Position numbers and translations under genes: made by a program. Below, in pieces: positions 1-7,311 of a DNA stretch of 33,568 bases. The stretch spans positions 1-33,568 of the forward strand of contig CAZXSK010000047.1 of NCBI GenBank assembly GCA_964642855.1. Direction: 5' to 3'. The notes under the pieces were generated by a model. The model was not told the origin of the DNA. It was given only the letters and a program-made list of their open reading frames with translations, and did not search any database. Every line of letters begins with the position of its first letter. The first letter of the stretch is position 1. The DNA comes from CAZXSK01 sp964642855. Lineage in GTDB: Bacteria; Planctomycetota; Phycisphaerae; SM23-33.

Positions 1-512
<512 letters not shown>

Positions 513-536
513 CCGAAGCGAAATCGGAATCGCTCC

Positions 537-1217
537 ATGGCTAAGAAGATCAAGCTGACCAGGCCCGAGATGAAGCGCCAGCGCGACGCGCTGCAGCGCT
601 TCCAGCGCTACCTGCCGATGCTCAAGCTCAAGCAGCAGATGCTGCAGCTGCGCATGCGGCAGATCCAGGCGAATCTCCGCAAATCCGAAGCCGAGCGGGA
701 AGAGGCCCAGAAGGAGTTCGACCGCTACAGCCACATCCTGGCGGATCTGTCGGGCATCAACGTGCGAAACCTCGCCAAGCCGGAGCAGGTGCGAACGTCG
801 ACGATGAACGTCGCGGGCGTCAAGCTGCCCGTATTCGAGGGGGCAGATTTCGCCTCGCCGACCTACAGCCTCTTCGCGACCCCGGCGTGGGTAGACAAAG
901 CCCTCGCCGACCTGCGAGCCCTCAACGAGTGCGACGCCCGATGTGAAGTTCTCCGAGAGCAGTATCGCCTGCTGGACGAGGAACTCACGAAAATCATCCA
1001 GCGGGTGAACCTCTTCGAGAAGGTCAAAATCCCCGAAGCCCAGGAGGCCATCCGCCGAATCCGCATCCGCCTGGGCGACGAGATGACCGCCGGCGTAGGC
1101 CGAGCGAAAATCGCCAAGGGCAAACTCGAAGAGTCCGAGAAAAAGACAACCTACGACAGCGACGAGATCCATATGCCCCCACAGATCGAGCCCCAGCCGG
1201 AAGTGGGTGAAGCATGA
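537..1217 (+). CDS. atpD: V/A-type ATP synthase subunit D (central rotor stalk)
   Basis: Subunit D forms the long antiparallel coiled coil of the rotor that turns inside the A3B3 hexamer and connects it to the membrane ring. The 226-residue protein starts with a lysine-rich segment and the family signature KLTRPEMKRQRDAL. Long charged helices follow at about residues 5-75 and 125-200, with a short variable region between them, as expected for this family (about 200-230 residues). The C-terminal 30 residues are charged and probably disordered. The ATG at 537 is preceded by no good Shine-Dalgarno sequence, so translation is probably coupled to subunit B, 24 bases upstream. Its stop overlaps the start of subunit I in an ATGA. 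The gene order B-D-I-K without separate C, F and G genes is the one known from spirochaetes and chlamydiae. Confidence 0.93.
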   Translation: MAKKIKLTRPEMKRQRDALQRFQRYLPMLKLKQQMLQLRMRQIQANLRKSEAEREEAQKEFDRYSHILADLSGINVRNLAKPEQVRTSTMNVAGVKLPVFEGADFASPTYSLFATPAWVDKALADLRALNECDARCEVLREQYRLLDEELTKIIQRVNLFEKVKIPEAQEAIRRIRIRLGDEMTAGVGRAKIAKGKLEESEKKTTYDSDEIHMPPQIEPQPEVGEA

Positions 1218-3061
1218 TCGCCAGCATGAACAAAGCCTTCGTGGTCTGCCGCGTGGAAGACCGCCAGAAACTGCTATCCGCCCTGCGGGAACTCGGGGTG
1301 GTCCATGTCGAGCCCGTTGATCCGGGCCGGGCCGTGGCCGAAGAGAAAACCCAACGGCAGATCGAAACCCTCCAGCGGGCTTCGACGATTCTTTCCCAGA
1401 TCGAGCCCCGGGGCGAAACGCCCGACCTGTCGGCCATGCAGGCCAGCGAAGAGGTAACGGAGATCGAACGACGTTCCTCCGAGCTGAGTAATCGTCTGAC
1501 CAGCCTGCAACGCCAGGTCGACGAACTGGCCGTCTGGGGAGACGTTACTCTCCAGCAGTTCCGCCAGCTCCGCCAGGCCGGGCTGGAAGTCGCCTTCTAC
1601 CACGCGCCAGCCGAGCAGATCGGAGGCTTCCAAGCCGACCTGGTAACCACGGTCAGCGAGGACTACCACGGGCAGACGCTGGTTGCCGTCGTGAGCACTG
1701 ACAGCGAGGTCGAACTGCCCGACGACGCCGAGGAAGTGGAACTCCCCCAGCGGGATCGCCCCTCGCTTCGCGAGGACGCCGCCCGTATCGACGAGCAACT
1801 GAAGTCCGACCGCAAACGGCTGGAGCAATTGGCGCATCTTCGCGACCCGATCGACCAGGCATTGGAACAGGTCCAGAGCGAAGCAGACTTCACCGTTGCC
1901 TCGCGAAGCGGCATGGAACAGCGAGGCCTGTATGCGATCCAGGGCTGGGTTCCGCAGGAGAAGACCCCCGGCCTGGCCGAAGGCCTGGAGAAGCGCAGCG
2001 TCGACGCCGCCGTCCGCGTGCGAGAACCCGAGGAATGCGAACAGCCCCCCACCCTGATCGAGTACCCCAAATGGGCGAACCCGATCCGGGCGCTGCTGGA
2101 GATGCTCGGAACGAACCCGGGCTACCGCGAATTCGATCCATCGCCGTTCTTCATGCTGGCGATGCCGATCTTTACCGCCATGCTGGTGGGCGACGCCGGC
2201 TACGGCCTGATCTTCACGGTCATCGGAGCGATCGCCTATCCGAAGATCGCCCGGGCCGGGGCCAAGCCCGCCGGTCAGCTGGTGCTGGTCTTCGGTGGCG
2301 CAACGCTCATCTGGGGCCTGCTGACGGCCAATGTCTTCGGCGTGGGCCCCAAGGAACTCTCCCAGGCTGGCGGGTTCTGGGCCGGAATCGGCGGTTCATG
2401 GGAGCACCTGGCGGTCTTCTGGCGAGCGCAGGAGGAAGAGGGCAGAAACCTGATCATGAAGATCAGTTTCATCATCGGGTGCGTGCATCTGGTGCTCGCC
2501 CATCTCAGGCAGGCGGTCGCCCTGCTGCCCGATCAGCGCGGCGTTGCGGAGGTCGGATGGGTCGGCTTCATCTTCGGCATGTTCACGCTGGTGTGGCTGA
2601 TGTTCTTCCAGGACAACCCCCTCCTGCCGCCGATGGGCACGTTGTGGATCCTGCTGGGCAGTTTCTCGCTGATCGTACTGTTCTCCAGCCCCTCGGCGAA
2701 TCCGCTGAAGCGCGTGGGGCTCGGGCTGATCAGCAACCTGATGGGCATACCCGGCGCTTTCGGCGACATGCTCAGCTACATCCGCCTGATGGCGGTAGGT
2801 CTGGCGAGCTACTACATCGCCAACGCCTTCAACAACCTGGCGATGGGAATCAGTTCCGGAAATGCCTGGCTTCTGCCGGCGACGATCCTGGTGCTGCTCC
2901 TGGCGCACTCGCTGAACATCGGCCTGTGCCTCGTTGCGATCTTCGCACACGGTGTGCGACTCAATATGCTTGAATTTTCGACGAACGCAGGGCTGCAGTG
3001 GAGCGGACGTCCCTATGCTCCCTTCGCCCTGAAGGCTTCAGCAAACGAAGGAGAACGGTGA
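1214..3061 (+). CDS. atpI: V/A-type ATP synthase subunit I (membrane stator, a-subunit)
   Basis: This 615-residue protein is the stator of the membrane sector. It provides the half-channels for the ion and carries the arginine that faces the rotor ring. Residues 1 to about 290 are hydrophilic with long coiled-coil stretches (the peripheral-stalk contact domain). From about residue 310 there are seven or eight hydrophobic segments. The motif SYIRLMAVGLASYY near residue 524 contains the conserved arginine (R524) expected in the family. The start overlaps subunit D in ATGA; an ATG at 1226 (MNKAFVV) is an alternative start and aligns better with the usual N-terminus. Subunit K begins one base after its stop. 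Length and topology are normal for bacterial NtpI/AtpI. Confidence 0.94.
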   Translation: MIASMNKAFVVCRVEDRQKLLSALRELGVVHVEPVDPGRAVAEEKTQRQIETLQRASTILSQIEPRGETPDLSAMQASEEVTEIERRSSELSNRLTSLQRQVDELAVWGDVTLQQFRQLRQAGLEVAFYHAPAEQIGGFQADLVTTVSEDYHGQTLVAVVSTDSEVELPDDAEEVELPQRDRPSLREDAARIDEQLKSDRKRLEQLAHLRDPIDQALEQVQSEADFTVASRSGMEQRGLYAIQGWVPQEKTPGLAEGLEKRSVDAAVRVREPEECEQPPTLIEYPKWANPIRALLEMLGTNPGYREFDPSPFFMLAMPIFTAMLVGDAGYGLIFTVIGAIAYPKIARAGAKPAGQLVLVFGGATLIWGLLTANVFGVGPKELSQAGGFWAGIGGSWEHLAVFWRAQEEEGRNLIMKISFIIGCVHLVLAHLRQAVALLPDQRGVAEVGWVGFIFGMFTLVWLMFFQDNPLLPPMGTLWILLGSFSLIVLFSSPSANPLKRVGLGLISNLMGIPGAFGDMLSYIRLMAVGLASYYIANAFNNLAMGISSGNAWLLPATILVLLLAHSLNIGLCLVAIFAHGVRLNMLEFSTNAGLQWSGRPYAPFALKASANEGER

Positions 3062-3062
3062 C

Positions 3063-3524
3063 ATGGAATGGTTGGGTCAGATCGGATTCGCCTTGCCCCT
3101 GGGCCTGGGAGCAATCGGCAGTGCCTTGGGCATCGGAGCGGCCGGCCGGGCCGCGGCCGGCGCATGGGCCAAGGAAGCCCGCGCCGGCGAACAGATGAAC
3201 TTCAAGTACATCGTCCTCATCGGCATGCCCCTCAGTCAGACAATCTACGGCCTGCTGGTGTCGCTCCTGGTCATCCTGCCGCGACTCAGCGGGGCCGTTG
3301 AGTACGATGTCACCGGCAAGGCAGGCGCCCTGTTTGTGATCGGCCTGGCTGCAGGGCTGGGCGAGCTGTTCAGCGCGTGGATGCAGGGAGCCATCGGAGC
3401 GGCAGGCGTTCGAGCCATGTCCGAAGCAGAGGGCAAACCCTTCACGAACACCATCATCGCAATGGGCATCGCGGAAACGGTCGGCATTTTCGCGTTCGTC
3501 TTCATGTTCATGCTCCTGCCCTGA
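3063..3524 (+). CDS. atpK: V/A-type ATP synthase subunit K (proteolipid rotor ring)
   Basis: This is the membrane rotor-ring subunit that binds the transported ion. The 153 residues form two helical hairpins (four hydrophobic segments), the duplicated form seen in Enterococcus hirae NtpK. A strong Shine-Dalgarno (AAGGAG) lies before the ATG. By hand alignment to E. hirae NtpK, the sodium-binding positions T64, Q65, Q110 and E139 correspond here to S58, Q59, Q108 and E138 (motifs MPLSQTIYG, FSAWMQGA and GIAETVGI). The first hairpin has Gln where a duplicated carboxylate might be expected, so only one carboxylate per subunit remains. This suggests sodium coupling, but only by comparison with the known structure. 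It is the last gene of the operon, followed by a perfect palindrome that looks like a terminator. Confidence 0.94.
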   Translation: MEWLGQIGFALPLGLGAIGSALGIGAAGRAAAGAWAKEARAGEQMNFKYIVLIGMPLSQTIYGLLVSLLVILPRLSGAVEYDVTGKAGALFVIGLAAGLGELFSAWMQGAIGAAGVRAMSEAEGKPFTNTIIAMGIAETVGIFAFVFMFMLLP

Positions 3525-3568
3525 GGCAGGTGTCAAGGGCGGAGCAATCCCCCGCCACAGCGCAACAG

Positions 3569-3598
3569 AAAGGGCCCGCGACGCGTCGCGGGCCCTTT
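3569..3598. terminator. Perfect 30-bp palindrome, likely bidirectional terminator
   Basis: Two 15-base arms are perfectly complementary, with the outer part AAAGGGCCCGCG matched by CGCGGGCCCTTT and the centre at 3583/3584. It lies between the convergent ends of the V-ATPase operon (stop at 3524) and the esterase gene (stop at 3624). The A3 on one side and T3 on the other give a short U tract in either direction. The position suits a terminator shared by both transcripts. The U tract is short, so efficiency is uncertain. Confidence 0.75.
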
Positions 3599-3623
3599 GC
3601 ACATAGCTTGCCACCGTCAGAGA

Positions 3624-4403
3624 CTATCGGCTGCTGAGCGTATCGCTTCGGCCCTCCCTCGCGAGAGTAGGCCGGGCTTCCTGCCAGTGATCCCGGAAGA
3701 ACTTCATCGCTACTTCCGGGACGCGCTGGTGACCCTTGCCGGGAATGACTGCCTCCTCGATCCGGAACCCCTCTTCCCGCAGATACTTGATGGCACTGCG
3801 TGACTGGGCGACGATCGTAGCCGGATCGTTCTCCCCGTAGTAGACCATGATGTCCAACCCCAGGGCATCTTCCTTGTTGTACCAGCCGTGGAGGTTCCAA
3901 CGATTGAAGTTCCCGTTGCGGGCCACGATCGTCGAGAACACGTCCGGATGGCGCATCCCCACCCAGTAGGTGGGGAACCCGCCGCCGGAGAACCCGGTAA
4001 TCATCATGTTCGCCCGGTCGATGTTGTAGCGGTATCCGAGCAGGCTGACGATGCTCAGGATGTATCGTTCGTTGGCGATCATCCCGACCAGCGGCCCGTC
4101 GCCGAACAGGCCGTCCGTTCCGACCAGTTCCGGGGCGACCACGATGCACCCGTTCTGCTCGCCCAGCCATTTCCATTCACGGATGTGGTGCTCGGCTACA
4201 TCGTAGGGTGGCGTGCCGTGACAGGTCACGATCAGCGGAGCGGGTTTGTCGTCGCTGTAGCTGCTGGGCACGTAGATCCAGAACCCTCTCCCCGTGGAGG
4301 GATCCACCTCGCGCCATTGCTTGTTGGGGGTATTCTGGGGCTGGGGCACCGGGCATCCGGTCAGCATGCATCCAGCCAGGGCGATCAGAACCATCTTTCT
4401 CAT
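3624..4403 (-). CDS. Exported lipoprotein esterase, alpha/beta-hydrolase (PHB-depolymerase/feruloyl-esterase-like)
   Basis: The 259-residue protein is predicted to be a membrane-anchored hydrolase facing the periplasm. It starts with a lipoprotein signal peptide: basic MRK, a hydrophobic stretch, and lipobox LTGC with the lipidated Cys at residue 17. The ATG at 4403 is preceded by GAGGAG at good spacing. The frame stays open further upstream but without signal-like sequence, so this start is preferred. The fold is read from an oxyanion segment (VTCHGTPP), the nucleophile elbow GFSGGG with Ser139, an acidic residue in YYGENDPA (Asp193 is the best candidate) and His225 in GKGHQR. This arrangement resembles polyhydroxybutyrate depolymerase or feruloyl-esterase-like hydrolases; the substrate cannot be told. 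It stands alone, convergent with the V-ATPase operon. Confidence 0.8.
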   Translation of the reverse strand: MRKMVLIALAGCMLTGCPVPQPQNTPNKQWREVDPSTGRGFWIYVPSSYSDDKPAPLIVTCHGTPPYDVAEHHIREWKWLGEQNGCIVVAPELVGTDGLFGDGPLVGMIANERYILSIVSLLGYRYNIDRANMMITGFSGGGFPTYWVGMRHPDVFSTIVARNGNFNRWNLHGWYNKEDALGLDIMVYYGENDPATIVAQSRSAIKYLREEGFRIEEAVIPGKGHQRVPEVAMKFFRDHWQEARPTLAREGRSDTLSSR

Positions 4404-4795
4404 GGGCTTCGACTCCTCATCGCAGCTGTCCTGCTTCGTCATGCTCGTGTACATTCCTTCTATCGGCGACCGGCGATGACAGGTTCGAGGCCACGAAGGA
4501 TAGCAGATCGCCGATGCGCCTCCAACGCAAACCATGCACGAAAGCATGGGATGCCCCTCTCTTGCTGCGCGATGCCCACGAACCTGTACCCAACCGGCCG
4601 AAATCCCTTGGGCATTTCCAGATTCTACACCTCGCCCCGGTAAGGACCCCGGGGCCACACCTGCCATGCCTATCTTCCTATACGCATACGTGCATGCTTC
4701 TTATCGCCTCTGTTTACAGGCCTTTTGTGCACCTTCAGCCCTACATTCCGCGATCCATCTTCCGCTCGCGTGCCACATCGATCGTCAATCACGAG
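4404..4795. other. Gene-free stretch between esterase and histone-like gene
   Basis: No coding region is convincing here on either strand: the open frames are short, lack ribosome binding sites and match nothing I recognise. The esterase Shine-Dalgarno lies at the left edge. A small hairpin (GCCCCGG at 4634-4640 paired with CCGGGGC at 4649-4655) has no T run on either side. The sequence becomes less GC-rich to the right of about 4660. Together with the leader up to 4983, this is the only gene-free stretch over 300 bases in the window. Confidence 0.6.
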
Positions 4796-4823
4796 TTTCC
4801 GATGCATCGATACGGGGTAGAAT
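4796..4823 (+). promoter_or_regulatory. Possible promoter for the histone-like gene
   Basis: TTTCCG at 4796-4801 and TAGAAT at 4818-4823 are 16 bases apart. The -10 box is good and the -35 box is weak. A transcript starting near 4830 would have a leader of about 150 bases containing the inverted repeats at 4840-4853 and 4866-4914. This is a guess from motif match and position only. Confidence 0.35.
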
Positions 4824-4865
4824 CCCTCAATGAAATGAATTCGTTATGACGAATAAGTAAGCGAA

Positions 4866-4914
4866 GTACACGGGGAATGATAAACCCTTGCAAGGCAATC
4901 ATTCGCGCGTGTAC
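4866..4914 (+). promoter_or_regulatory. Large imperfect inverted repeat in the leader of the histone-like gene
   Basis: The left arm GTACACGGGGAATGAT (4866-4881) pairs with the right arm at 4898-4914, whose reverse complement is GTACACGCGCGAATGAT. GTACAC and GAATGAT match exactly, with one base bulged and one mismatch between. Inside the loop, CCTTGCAAGG (4886-4895) is itself a perfect palindrome. It sits 70-118 bases before the start codon and well upstream of the Shine-Dalgarno. It could be an RNA leader structure or a protein-binding dyad. Confidence 0.5.
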
Positions 4915-4983
4915 AAGAACGGATAGTGGCAACTGTTCTTCGCAAACAGGTAACGAAAACTCCCGGAAGGAGGTGTCACTGAC

Positions 4984-5484
4984 ATGGCGAAGAAGAAAGC
5001 TGCGAAGAAGACGAAGAAGAAGACGGCCAGGAAGGCCACGAGCAAGCCCGCCCGAAAGACGGCAAAGAAGGCCGCCAAGAAGGCAACCAAGCGAACTCGC
5101 AAGACGGCAAAGAAGGCGACCAAGAAGGCCAGGAAGACCGCCAAGCGGGCGAAGAAGGCCACGCGTAAGACGGCCAAGAAGGCCAGGAAGACCGCCAAGA
5201 GGGCAAAGAAAGCCACGCGCAAGACCGCCAAGAAGGCGACCAAGCGGACGAAGAAGGCCACCCGCAAGACCGCCAAGAAGGCGGCCAAGCGGACGAAGAA
5301 GGCCACCCGCAAAACCGCCAAGAGGGCAAAGAAGGCCACTCGCAAGACGGCCAAGAAGTCCAACAAGGCTGCCAAAAAGGTAGCCAGGAAATCCGCGAAG
5401 AAGGCCAAGACCGCGGCGAAGAAGACTCGCAAGAAAGCCGGGAAGGCGACCCGAAAGAAATCGTCCGGCAAGAGCAAGAAGTAG
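4984..5484 (+). CDS. Histone H1-like lysine/alanine-rich DNA-binding protein
   Basis: Nearly all 166 residues are Lys, Ala, Arg or Thr, built from irregular repeats around KKATRKTAKKA with spacing of 11, 15 and 18 residues. There is no globular domain and hardly any hydrophobic residue. The composition is that of bacterial H1-like nucleoid proteins such as chlamydial Hc2 and the AlgP tail, which bind DNA through charge and compact it. The ATG at 4984 has a near-perfect Shine-Dalgarno (AAGGAGGTG at 4967-4975), the strongest in the window, pointing to high expression. A long structured leader precedes it and a clear hairpin terminator follows, so it is probably transcribed alone. Repetition at the DNA level makes the number of repeats prone to change. 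The family assignment rests on composition and is not a claim of common descent with eukaryotic H1. Confidence 0.85.
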   Translation: MAKKKAAKKTKKKTARKATSKPARKTAKKAAKKATKRTRKTAKKATKKARKTAKRAKKATRKTAKKARKTAKRAKKATRKTAKKATKRTKKATRKTAKKAAKRTKKATRKTAKRAKKATRKTAKKSNKAAKKVARKSAKKAKTAAKKTRKKAGKATRKKSSGKSKK

Positions 5485-5570
5485 CTCGTAGCTTTTCGGC
5501 AACCGGCTGCCGCTGATTCGGCCGGTCAGCGGGGCCCGGGCCTCTGGGCCCGTCCAGCAACGAAGTATCC

Positions 5571-5612
5571 AGCGACAGGCATTGTCCAGGTGACTTGCCT
5601 GTCGCTGCTTTT
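5571..5612 (+). terminator. Rho-independent terminator after the histone-like gene
   Basis: A perfect 11-bp stem, AGCGACAGGCA (5571-5581) with TGCCTGTCGCT (5596-5606), encloses a 14-base loop and is followed by GCTTTT. It lies 86 bases after the histone-like stop and before the parA promoter. The loop can alternatively pair with bases just downstream (TCCAGGTG at 5585-5592 with CACCTGGA at 5628-5635). Confidence 0.75.
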
Positions 5613-5645
5613 GTGCTGCTGCGGACACACCTGGATACCGGAGAC

Positions 5646-5673
5646 TTGTACCCGCGACAACGCCCCTTATAAT
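5646..5673 (+). promoter_or_regulatory. parA promoter, -10 overlapping the upstream ATG
   Basis: TTGTAC (5646-5651), a 16-base spacer, and a perfect TATAAT (5668-5673). Transcription would start at about 5680-5681. The ATG at 5672 lies inside the -10 box and could not be in this transcript. A GTG at 5681, in the same frame, would then be the first codon of a leaderless mRNA. Confidence 0.65.
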
Positions 5674-5680
5674 GCCTCTC

Positions 5681-6895
5681 GTGAAAGTCATCGCGGTCAT
5701 CAATCAGAAGGGCGGCGTCGGGAAGACCACCACGGTGGCCAACCTCGGAGCCGCACTCGCATCCCGAGGCTATGCGACGTGCCTGGTCGATCTGGATCCC
5801 CAGTCGCACCTGACACTGCATTTCGGGATCGAGCCGGGCCAGCCCGAGTCCAGCGTCTATGACGTGCTGACCTCCGAGGAATCGATCCGGGGCGCAGCGG
5901 TCCGGGTCGATGACGGCCTGCTCGTGGTGCCCTCAACCATCGACCTGGCTGCAGCAGAAGTGGAGCTGGTCACCACCGTGGGACGCGAGCAGATCCTGCG
6001 GGATCGCTTCGCCGAAGCCCAGGGGCTCGACTGCGATGTGGCAATGCTCGACTGCCCCCCGAGCCTCGGACTGCTTACTCTCAACGCACTCGCTGCTGCC
6101 GATGAGGTGCTCATTCCCCTCCAGCCTCATTTTCTCGCGCTTCAGGGGCTGGGCAAACTGCTGGAGACCGTGTCGCTGGTTCAGAAGCGAATCAACCCCA
6201 CACTCCGCGTGGCCGGGGTGATCCTGTGCATGTACGAATCCAACACGCGACTGGCAGCAGAGGTCACCGCCGACCTGCAGGCCTTCTTCGACAGTTCCCG
6301 CGGCCAGCAGGTCCCCTGGGCGGGCGCCCAAATCCTCCGGACACCGATCCGGCGCAACGTCAAGCTGGCCGAGTGCCCGTCCCACGGAACGACCATCTTC
6401 GACTACGACCCGTCCTCGCACGGAGCCGCAGACTACAACACGGTCGCCGACGACTTCCTGGCGGCAGTTTTTCGCAGCGACAGCACCGGGACGTACCAGG
6501 AGCCAGCCGCAGACAAACCCCAGGGAGAATCTGAATCGATCCAGCCGCAGGAATCCGCAGGCCCTCCCGCTGAGACCGACGCACCTGATCTCTCGCCCGG
6601 CCCTGCCGCCGAAACGGGCGCCGGCGACGAGTCGCAACGGCCCGACGCCAACACCGACGACAGCGACAGATCTTCCGCGGACACTTTCGAACAGCGCGGC
6701 CAAGGCCAGCCTTCCGCAACCGAAAGCGGACAGTACGCCCCGCAGGAAGACACCCCTTCGCCATCGGCGGATCAAGCCGGCGACAAAGACCCCGTGGCCG
6801 ATTCCTCCGCCAGCCCGGCAGAAGGCGATCTTCCGAGTCATCCACGACCCGCCTCGGCGGATTCCGAGCAGGCCAGGCCGCCTGAAACTCAATGA
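5681..6895 (+). CDS. parA: ParA/Soj-family ATPase with long acidic tail
   Basis: The protein is a deviant Walker-A ATPase of the ParA/MinD class, which binds DNA non-specifically as an ATP dimer and positions chromosomes or other cargo. The N-terminus has KGGVGKTT with the signature lysine, then CLVDLDPQ (Walker A') and MLDCPPS (Walker B); the core ends near residue 265. The remaining 140 residues are rich in Pro, Ser, Asp and Glu (about 30 acidic against 7 Lys/Arg by hand count), have no hydrophobic core and are absent from ordinary Soj proteins. I place the start at GTG 5681 because the promoter -10 box overlaps the ATG at 5672; the ATG start would add three residues. No parB is visible. 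The stop overlaps the VanZ-like gene in ATGA. The histone-like gene lies upstream behind its own terminator. Confidence 0.87.
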   Translation: MKVIAVINQKGGVGKTTTVANLGAALASRGYATCLVDLDPQSHLTLHFGIEPGQPESSVYDVLTSEESIRGAAVRVDDGLLVVPSTIDLAAAEVELVTTVGREQILRDRFAEAQGLDCDVAMLDCPPSLGLLTLNALAAADEVLIPLQPHFLALQGLGKLLETVSLVQKRINPTLRVAGVILCMYESNTRLAAEVTADLQAFFDSSRGQQVPWAGAQILRTPIRRNVKLAECPSHGTTIFDYDPSSHGAADYNTVADDFLAAVFRSDSTGTYQEPAADKPQGESESIQPQESAGPPAETDAPDLSPGPAAETGAGDESQRPDANTDDSDRSSADTFEQRGQGQPSATESGQYAPQEDTPSPSADQAGDKDPVADSSASPAEGDLPSHPRPASADSEQARPPETQ

Positions 6896-7308
6896 CACGC
6901 AAGCCTGGGCTTCTCCGTCGCTGGCGACACCTGCTGCTGGCCGTCTTTGTGCTGGCATGGATCGCGTCGTATGTCGTCACCCACGTTCCGATCGCTCCGA
7001 TCCTGCGGGAAATGAACCTCACCCTGTCCGACGTGATCTACCACGCCGTGGGCTACTTCGGGCTGTCGATGCTGCTGTTCCTGGTGATGCTCGCATACGG
7101 GGTCAGGCCCGCGACACGGGCCATTGGACTGCTGGCCATCATGGCCGTGTACGGCGCGTTCGACGAGATCTCCCAGGGATGGGTCGGGCGAGACCCGGAC
7201 GTTGGGGACTGGCTTGCGGACATGCTCGGCGTGATCACGGCATGGCTGACAGGACGCGCGCTGGCCTCGCTGGGGGCGTCATCCGGCCTGGCCGACCCGG
7301 CCGACTGA
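6892..7308 (+). CDS. VanZ-family membrane protein
   Basis: This 138-residue protein has four hydrophobic segments (about 12-30, 52-72, 75-92 and 108-126). It shows the VanZ-like motifs: SDVIYHAVGYFGLSML with the conserved His-Gly-Tyr, YGAFDEISQ, and DVGDWLADMLG with conserved acidic residues. VanZ proteins are small integral membrane proteins; VanZ itself gives low-level teicoplanin resistance, but most homologues have no known role. The start overlaps the parA stop by four bases, so it is translationally coupled to parA. It ends three bases before the convergent trpE stop, with no room for a separate terminator. Confidence 0.82.
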   Translation: MTRKPGLLRRWRHLLLAVFVLAWIASYVVTHVPIAPILREMNLTLSDVIYHAVGYFGLSMLLFLVMLAYGVRPATRAIGLLAIMAVYGAFDEISQGWVGRDPDVGDWLADMLGVITAWLTGRALASLGASSGLADPAD

Positions 7309-7311
7309 CCA

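Noticed and set aside
5041..5460. Repeated DNA that could be taken for a CRISPR-like or tandem-repeat array
   Set aside because: The repeats are irregular, have no unique spacers and are codons for Lys/Ala/Arg/Thr in the H1-like gene.
5681..6895. ParA as a sign of a plasmid or integrated element
   Set aside because: No ParB, centromere repeats, replication gene or integrase is near, and the neighbours are ordinary chromosomal genes.
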